58,707 nucleotides of DNA from JBJFCE01 sp964437825. GTDB taxonomy: Bacteria; Bacillota; Clostridia; Lachnospirales; Lachnospiraceae. Positions 53,479 to 58,707 of this stretch are shown piece after piece (position 1 is the stretch's first letter; each line of letters starts with the position of its first letter). Where the stretch lies: the NCBI GenBank assembly GCA_964437825.1, contig CAYTIH010000011.1:1-58707 (forward strand), read 5' to 3'. The translations under genes were made by a program, and so were the position numbers. The notes beneath the pieces are model-generated. The model made no database searches. It was not told the origin of the DNA and was given only the letters and a program-made list of their open reading frames with translations.

Positions 53479-54894
53479 TTACTCTACTTCTACTACACGA
53501 ATCATATTGGTTTTTCCGGAAATGCCAAGCGGTACGCCCGCCGTTAACACTACCGTATCCCCCGACTCAACCAAACCGTTTTCTTTGGCAGTTGCCACTG
53601 CTTTATCAAATAAAGCATTGGTTGTCTCCTGCTCCTCGATACGCAGAGGTATTACGCCCCATAGTACATTCAGCTGTCTCCAAACTCTCTGATTCACCGT
53701 ACAGCCGATAATCAGACAATCCGGCTTATATCTGGATATCATCCCTGCGGTAAAGCCCGACATGGTTACCGTGATAATGGCTTTTGCCTTTAAATCCATC
53801 GCAGTGGTGCAGCACGCATGGGAAATTGCGGTTGTAATATCCGCTTCCCCCTCTTCGGAAATGCGTTTCATACGTCCGGCGTAATCAATATCCTTCTCTG
53901 CACGCTCTGCAATTCTTGCCATGGTCTCCACAGACTGAACCGGGTACTGACCGGCAGCGCTTTCCCCGGAAAGCATAATCGCTGTGGTACCGTCATAAAT
54001 CGCGTTCGCTACATCGGTAACCTCGGCTCTGGTAGGTCTGGGATTATGAATCATGGATTCCAGCATCTGTGTCGCCGTTACAACGATCTTTCCCTGGGCA
54101 ATTGCCTTTTTGATCATTTCCTTTTGTAAGACAGGCACTTCCTCCATGGCAACTTCTACACCCATATCACCCCGGGCCACCATGATACCGTCAGAGACTT
54201 CTATAATACCGTCAATATCCTCGATGCCCTGCATACTTTCAATTTTCGCAATGATCTTCATATGACTTTCACGATCCGTCAGAATTTTCCGAAGCTCCAG
54301 AATATCCTCCTTACATCTGACAAAAGATGCGGCGATATAGTCATAGCCATTCTCAATACCGAACAGGATGTCGCTCTTATCCACCTCATTGATATACGGC
54401 ATGGATAAAATTGCTCCCGGAACGTTTACGCCTTTATGATTGCTGATGTAACCTCCGTTTACAACGGTACATCTGATTTCCGTATCCGTAACTTCATCCA
54501 CATTCATCGCGATCAGTCCGTCATCAATCAGAATGCTCATTCCTTTTTTGACATCACCCACCAGACCTTTATACGAAATGGAAACTCGCTCGTTATTTCC
54601 CAACAGCTCCTCCGTAGTTAATACAAATTTTTGTCCTTCCGTCAATACCGTTTTGCCGCCTTCAATGTCTCGCAGCCGGATTTCCGGGCCCTTGGTATCA
54701 AGCATGGCGGCAATGGGCAGTCCCAGCTGCACCGCTACCTTTCTGACGCGCTCCAGCTTTACCTTCTGTTCCTCCTGCGTCCCATGGGAAAAATTAAACC
54801 TTGCCATGTTCATACCGGCTTTCATGAGCTCGGCTAATTTTTCTTCGCTCTCACTTGCCGGTCCTATCGTACAGATAATCTTTGTTTTACGCAT
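53479..54894 (-). CDS. pyk: Pyruvate kinase (short form)
   Basis: 471 residues from ATG 54892-54894, GGAGG upstream. Converts PEP and ADP to pyruvate and ATP. KTKIICTIGPAS, NFSHG, AMLDTKGPEIR, KIESMQGIEDIDGI, MVARGDMGVEV, TQMLESMIHNPRPTRAEVTDVANA and MLSGESAAGQYP are all present. It lacks the extra PEP-utiliser domain that many Firmicute enzymes carry (about 580 residues). Followed 30 bp later by glpK. Confidence 0.96.
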   Translation of the reverse strand: MRKTKIICTIGPASESEEKLAELMKAGMNMARFNFSHGTQEEQKVKLERVRKVAVQLGLPIAAMLDTKGPEIRLRDIEGGKTVLTEGQKFVLTTEELLGNNERVSISYKGLVGDVKKGMSILIDDGLIAMNVDEVTDTEIRCTVVNGGYISNHKGVNVPGAILSMPYINEVDKSDILFGIENGYDYIAASFVRCKEDILELRKILTDRESHMKIIAKIESMQGIEDIDGIIEVSDGIMVARGDMGVEVAMEEVPVLQKEMIKKAIAQGKIVVTATQMLESMIHNPRPTRAEVTDVANAIYDGTTAIMLSGESAAGQYPVQSVETMARIAERAEKDIDYAGRMKRISEEGEADITTAISHACCTTAMDLKAKAIITVTMSGFTAGMISRYKPDCLIIGCTVNQRVWRQLNVLWGVIPLRIEEQETTNALFDKAVATAKENGLVESGDTVVLTAGVPLGISGKTNMIRVVEVE

Positions 54895-54918
54895 AATCGG
54901 TTCCTCCAAGTAATGTTT

Positions 54919-56418
54919 TTATATGTCATGCTGCCTAAAACACTTAATTGCACTGCCTGTCCAATCGGACATACCCTGCACTGACAGATGATTTTTTTGA
55001 TATGATTGAATCAGTGCAACCGTCACATCCGTCATTCTTTCCCCCGGTATCACAATAGGAATTCCAGGCGGATACAAATATACAAATTCGGTTATGATTC
55101 GTCCTGCACTGTCTTTCAGGGCAACCATTTCCGTTTCGTCGTCTGCCGCATCCATGGCCGTTTTAACGGAGCATACTGCTTCCGTCTGTTTTCGTTCTTC
55201 TACGGTCCGGTAAAACAATCTCTCCTGCGCTGTCCTATCGTTACAATCTCCTGCAGGTTCAAGACTGTTCCGCCTATCGGCGCACGCACGATCGATCTCA
55301 TGAAGCGCCTCTGAAAGCCTCCGGAAGCCCTCCTGTTCATCCATAACGGTAATAATAGCTACAACATTCTCCGGACCAGCCATTTCCATCTGAAGACGGT
55401 ATTTTTCAAGCAGTTCTCTTTGCAGCTGTACTCCGGTATATCCGGAACGCTGTGTCAATATTACAATTTTGCCCGGATCTAAAGCTTTCATGCCATTTTG
55501 TATGCAAAAATCCTGATCCAGAACCCGAAGATACCGCAAATCACGGACACTTTCCATAAAAGTCTTCCGATTTGCAAAAAATTGATCAAACCATTCACGT
55601 CCATGTTTTTGTATCTGCCTGATACAATGATCCATGGATCCCATCAACAGATAAGAAGGACTGCTGGTCTGATAAATCTTCAAAAAGCGCTTTACTCTGT
55701 CCCTGTCAACCCGTTTTCCGTTCACATGAAGCAGAGCTGTCTGCGTCAACGCGGGTAAAGTTTTATGCATACTTTGAATCACCAGATCCGCACCGCATGT
55801 TACACTGCTCTCCGGCAACCGCTGATCCAGTCCAAAATGCGCGCCATGCGCTTCGTCCACAATTAATATTTTACCATAAAAATGTATTATATCGGCAATT
55901 TCTCTGATATTTGATACAAAACCGTCATAGGTCGGGGATGTAATCATCACTGCCCCTGCCTTTGGTGTTTCCTCCAGTGCCTGACGGACTGATTCTGGAC
56001 TGACAATTCCGTAAAGGCCATACTCCTGCGTCATTTCCGGAAACAGGGACTTTATCCTTGCTCCCTGCAAATAAACACCATGGTATGCACTGGCATGTGC
56101 ATTCCTGCCCAAAATCAAGGTGTCACCCTCCCTAACCGCCGTACTGATTGCCGTCAAAATTCCGCAGCTGCTCCCGTTCACCAGAAAATGCGTTTCCTCG
56201 GAGTGATATAGCTCTGCTGCACGATTCATGGCTTCTTTCAGTATCCCCTGCGCGTGATGAAGATTATCAAAGCCGTCTATTTCCGTAATATCAAGCTGCG
56301 CCATTCCTCCCGGAATCTCCGACTTTGCGTTTCTCTTGTGCCCCGGCATATGAAAAGGATATTGGTCAGATTCATCCAGCTTTTTCAGCCTTTGGTATAA
56401 ACTATAATTTTCTTCCAT
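54919..56418 (-). CDS. Orn/Lys/Arg decarboxylase-family PLP enzyme (YaaO-like)
   Basis: 499 residues. Fold-type I PLP enzyme: FHMPGHKRN, NGSSCGILTAI, DEAHGAHFG (188-196) and the Schiff-base Lys219 in SMHKTLPALTQ. C-terminal domain to PPGIPIVIPGE. In Bacillus yaaO lies beside tmk-yaaR-holB, so the order is ancestral. Substrate (Arg, Lys or Orn) not determined. Its start overlaps the HD-domain gene by 17 bp. Confidence 0.9.
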   Translation of the reverse strand: MEENYSLYQRLKKLDESDQYPFHMPGHKRNAKSEIPGGMAQLDITEIDGFDNLHHAQGILKEAMNRAAELYHSEETHFLVNGSSCGILTAISTAVREGDTLILGRNAHASAYHGVYLQGARIKSLFPEMTQEYGLYGIVSPESVRQALEETPKAGAVMITSPTYDGFVSNIREIADIIHFYGKILIVDEAHGAHFGLDQRLPESSVTCGADLVIQSMHKTLPALTQTALLHVNGKRVDRDRVKRFLKIYQTSSPSYLLMGSMDHCIRQIQKHGREWFDQFFANRKTFMESVRDLRYLRVLDQDFCIQNGMKALDPGKIVILTQRSGYTGVQLQRELLEKYRLQMEMAGPENVVAIITVMDEQEGFRRLSEALHEIDRACADRRNSLEPAGDCNDRTAQERLFYRTVEERKQTEAVCSVKTAMDAADDETEMVALKDSAGRIITEFVYLYPPGIPIVIPGERMTDVTVALIQSYQKNHLSVQGMSDWTGSAIKCFRQHDI

Positions 56419-56956
56419 TCTGTGACCTGTCTTTTTTGTGCTTCGCGGCCTTTTTACAAAACGGTCGCTTTCCCTGATGAATATAAAGGGTTTCCATCAA
56501 AGAACAATACTTATCCGCCATTATTACAAGCCATGCTTCTCTGCAGGCGGGCGGTACCACAGTAAGCGGCCACATATGCTTTTTGATAATATCGCGCTGT
56601 CTGGGATTCAGGCGGTATTCCTTTTCTGCATTCTGCAATGCTATGCCCGGATGATAAAAGCCATGCAGCTTCTTGAGCCCGCAATGCTCGGGTGAATGCC
56701 AGTCATACTGGAAATAATCATGTAACAATGCGCCCCGAATCAGATCCCGCTTATTGCACCTGATTCCAAGTGTTTTTGCAATAGCCAGACTGCATTTCGC
56801 AACATTGATACTATGCCTCCTGACAGACATATTTCCGTGCTGAATATACTCTTCCGACTTTAAAAAATTTTTTGACTCCAGAATATCCGTTCCATACCTT
56901 CTGATCATCCGAACCAATTGGCTTCTTTTCCGTATTTTATCCTTCATACGTTTCAT
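56402..56956 (-). CDS. HD-domain phosphohydrolase
   Basis: 184 residues. H48 in SVRRHSINVAK, HD at 79-80 (ALLHDYFQYDWH), a further His in GFYHPGIA and Asp in IMADKYCS make a full metal-binding set. N- and C-termini are highly basic, which could mean nucleic-acid or ribosome binding. Substrate unknown. Fifteen bp after the L,D-transpeptidase gene. Confidence 0.85.
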   Translation of the reverse strand: MKRMKDKIRKRSQLVRMIRRYGTDILESKNFLKSEEYIQHGNMSVRRHSINVAKCSLAIAKTLGIRCNKRDLIRGALLHDYFQYDWHSPEHCGLKKLHGFYHPGIALQNAEKEYRLNPRQRDIIKKHMWPLTVVPPACREAWLVIMADKYCSLMETLYIHQGKRPFCKKAAKHKKDRSQNGRKL

Positions 56957-56971
56957 TCGATTACTCCATAC

Positions 56972-58360
56972 TTAATAATAGCAAATCACAGGCATCCCGG
57001 AATATAAATATTCGTACAGTTCCTTCGCTGCCTGATAGGGAAGATTGATACAACCATGAGAACCTCCGTTTATATAAATCTCTCCGCCAAAATAATTTCT
57101 CCAGGCGGCATCATGCATTCCAACAGAACCGTTAAAGGGCATCCAGTAATTCACATAGGACTCCCATGTAGGTCCCCTTAATACCACGTTTCTGGTTTTA
57201 TAGTCCAGATCATATATGCCTTCGGGCGTTCCGTTTCCGTTCGATATACAGCCGGACACCAAATCTGTCTCCAAAATTAATTCTCCCTCTATATAAAGAT
57301 ACAGATGTTGGTTCCCCAGGTCAATCTCTACATAAGAATCCCCTATATTATTTCCTTCAAAATTCGCACCGCGCCTGCTGTATACAGGTTCCCTGCTTAT
57401 GGATTTTCCGCTTTGCAGATCTTCTATCAGCGCCGTCGTTTCACCCTCAATATCCAAAAGCCAGCCATAAGTGCTGCTTAATTTTTTCTTTACCCCTGAT
57501 GTGGTCACAAATTCTTTTTCATTATAATAGGTATTGTGCTCTTTTGCCAGCTCTCTTACATATTCTCTAACAGCAGTCTGATCCAGATATACATATCCGC
57601 CGCGGACGGAAATCCAATTATGAATCGTATCCCCGTCCAAAACAACACGTTCCTTACCAAACTCATAGGTAATGGAAGTCTGCGTATAGCGGTTCAGACA
57701 TTCCACAAGTCTGTTTAATCTGGAATTTTCGGAGCGTATATTCGGCATCCGATATAATCCTTTTCCCTCCAAATCCAGATACTCCTGCTTTTGCAGAAAG
57801 GCATCTACAATCATTTCTTCCGCTTCCGGCATCAGGCAGGTACCCTCGTCCTCTTCAATGACCATATATCCCTTCAAATCCGGCATATAATCGCTGATAT
57901 ACGCATTTACAGGCTCCCTTTCATTTTCATCGGAAAATATGGATAAAGCTTCTACCAGCTCTTTGAGTCCTTCTTCATCGTAATCGACCTGCTTTGATAC
58001 CGTATATTCGGACTTTTGAAAAATTCCGCGAAACCACAAAAACGGATTTTGCTGCTCCCTGATCGCCATAAGCTCGTCCCGAATCTGATAATCTACCGAA
58101 AGATCCTGCGCAGATACGGTTTCTGTCACTCCTTCGCGGGCGTTAATCGTCAAATTATAATCCTTCATACTCTGCGTAAGCATTGCACCTGCATCCTGTA
58201 CTGTCATACAGCTGCAATCCTTTCCGGCAATACTGGTCCCCCAATAAAAATGATTAGAAAAGTATACGGAAAAAGAAAGATACACCGCAGTAAAAATTCC
58301 CAATATCATTATTGAAATCAGCAAAAGCTTTCTTTTATTTATCTGCTTTTTTGGTTCCAT
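56972..58360 (-). CDS. L,D-transpeptidase (YkuD) with N-terminal PG-binding-like domain
   Basis: 462 residues. Single N-terminal membrane helix (11-33), an extracytoplasmic region (about 40-320) with two similar halves of the PG_binding_4 type, then the catalytic YkuD domain with HDAAWR and INGGSHGCINLP (His435, Cys437). Makes 3-3 peptide cross-links, or anchors proteins, in peptidoglycan. First gene of the long minus-strand unit. Confidence 0.93.
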   Translation of the reverse strand: MEPKKQINKRKLLLISIMILGIFTAVYLSFSVYFSNHFYWGTSIAGKDCSCMTVQDAGAMLTQSMKDYNLTINAREGVTETVSAQDLSVDYQIRDELMAIREQQNPFLWFRGIFQKSEYTVSKQVDYDEEGLKELVEALSIFSDENEREPVNAYISDYMPDLKGYMVIEEDEGTCLMPEAEEMIVDAFLQKQEYLDLEGKGLYRMPNIRSENSRLNRLVECLNRYTQTSITYEFGKERVVLDGDTIHNWISVRGGYVYLDQTAVREYVRELAKEHNTYYNEKEFVTTSGVKKKLSSTYGWLLDIEGETTALIEDLQSGKSISREPVYSRRGANFEGNNIGDSYVEIDLGNQHLYLYIEGELILETDLVSGCISNGNGTPEGIYDLDYKTRNVVLRGPTWESYVNYWMPFNGSVGMHDAAWRNYFGGEIYINGGSHGCINLPYQAAKELYEYLYSGMPVICYY

Positions 58361-58500
58361 ATCGAAACTCCGTTATTTATAATATCTTTATTATATATGC
58401 TTTTATAATATGAATAGTATACCAAAATCTATGTTATAGTAAAAGCCGGGAACGGCCATTATATCTAAAAAATCACCGTTTATATTATGAGCGGCTGCTA

Positions 58501-58594
58501 TAATCTATGATATAAGGAGTGCAAGCGAGAAGAATGTGCAAGCACATTCGGCGAGCGACGAATTATATCATGAATCGCAGATTCATGATATAAT
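58501..58594. repeat. Intergenic palindromic repeat element
   Basis: Contains GAATGTGCAAGCACATTC (perfect hairpin with a 2-nt loop) and a 14-bp perfect inverted pair ATTATATCATGAAT/ATTCATGATATAAT (58562-58575, 58581-58594) around CGCAG. Short GCGAG/GGCGAGCG repeats lie between. It fills most of the 293-bp gap between the transpeptidase gene and tRNA-Lys. Resembles dispersed REP-like DNA but only one copy lies in this window. Confidence 0.65.
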
Positions 58595-58605
58595 AAAAAA
58601 CAGAC

Positions 58606-58639
58606 AAAAAATTGAGAAGCCTTGATTTTCCAAGTCTTC
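58606..58639 (-). terminator. Terminator after tRNA-Lys
   Basis: GAAGcCTTGaTTTTCcAAGtCTTC hairpin (58616-58639), followed on the minus strand by ATTTTTT. Confidence 0.75.
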
Positions 58640-58653
58640 CCAACATTCCATCA

Positions 58654-58707
58654 TGAGACACGGGGGATTCGAACCCCCGACAACTTGATTAAAAGTCAAG
58701 TGCTCTA
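58654..58707 (-). tRNA. tRNA-Lys (UUU), 3' part; 5' end outside the window
   Basis: On the minus strand the visible part gives the anticodon stem-loop ACTTGA-CTTTTAA-TCAAGT with anticodon TTT. The T arm CGGGGGTTCGAATCCCCCG and the 3' acceptor strand GTGTCTC plus discriminator A (58654) follow. No CCA is encoded. Confidence 0.9.

Overview
This window looks like part of the chromosome of an anaerobic, endospore-forming Gram-positive bacterium, most likely a gut Lachnospiraceae or related Clostridia. The evidence is the gene set: spmA/spmB, ricT and yaaR near holB, rubrerythrin and an F390-type flavodiiron protein, an AcpP/FabK/FabD/FabG/FabF/FabZ/FabH cluster with a FabT-type regulator, split transketolase subunits, BlaI/M56 modules and a T-box in front of methionyl-tRNA synthetase. 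Family calls come from reading motifs in the translated sequence; no database search was possible. No prophage, CRISPR array or rRNA operon was seen.

Layout. 1-1000: 5' part of metG on the minus strand with a Met-specific T-box leader. 1.2-8.4 kb: three consecutive BlaI-like repressor plus M56 (BlaR1-like) membrane-protease modules. One protease carries an extracellular M23 murein-hydrolase domain, and two modules are divergent around matched promoter/operator palindromes. 8.5-11.1 kb: polar amino-acid ABC importer. 11.3-13.4 kb: flavodiiron protein and an S51 peptidase. 13.7-14.4 kb: ruins of a response-regulator/ABC-permease operon. 14.6-16.4 kb: two-subunit transketolase. 16.6-19.1 kb: DUF885 protein and a FabT-like MarR regulator. 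19.5-22.6 kb: TrpXYZ-type ABC importer whose 3' end carries a 203-bp inverted-repeat element with a 12-bp target duplication.

22.8-28.8 kb: intracellular CE2-type esterase, a LolD/FtsX-like ABC pair, a membrane-anchored Mrr-like protein and a flavin-binding PNPOx-fold protein. 29.2-35.0 kb: broken methyltransferase, spmA/spmB, a tiny coupled ORF, a uridine-kinase-like protein and a heterodimeric ABC exporter. 35.4-40.8 kb: a GlnQ fragment, an ECF sigma/RsiV-like anti-sigma pair, DUF6512 and DUF421 membrane proteins, a disrupted secreted-protein gene and rubrerythrin. 40.9-47.0 kb: fatty-acid synthesis cluster, apparently split into two transcription units that both carry a FabT-type palindrome. 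47.1-58.4 kb: a long minus-strand run from an L,D-transpeptidase to rsmI, with pyk and glpK embedded in the yaaR-holB-ricT neighbourhood. The window ends inside a tRNA-Lys.

A recurring theme is small dispersed DNA. Several unrelated genes (S51 peptidase, fabK, ABC exporter, disrupted gene at 40 kb, CE2 esterase) share a leader motif ending in AGAAATGGAG that supplies the ribosome-binding site, often with strong hairpins upstream. Together with the MITE-like element at 19.5 kb, these are the least explained features of the window.
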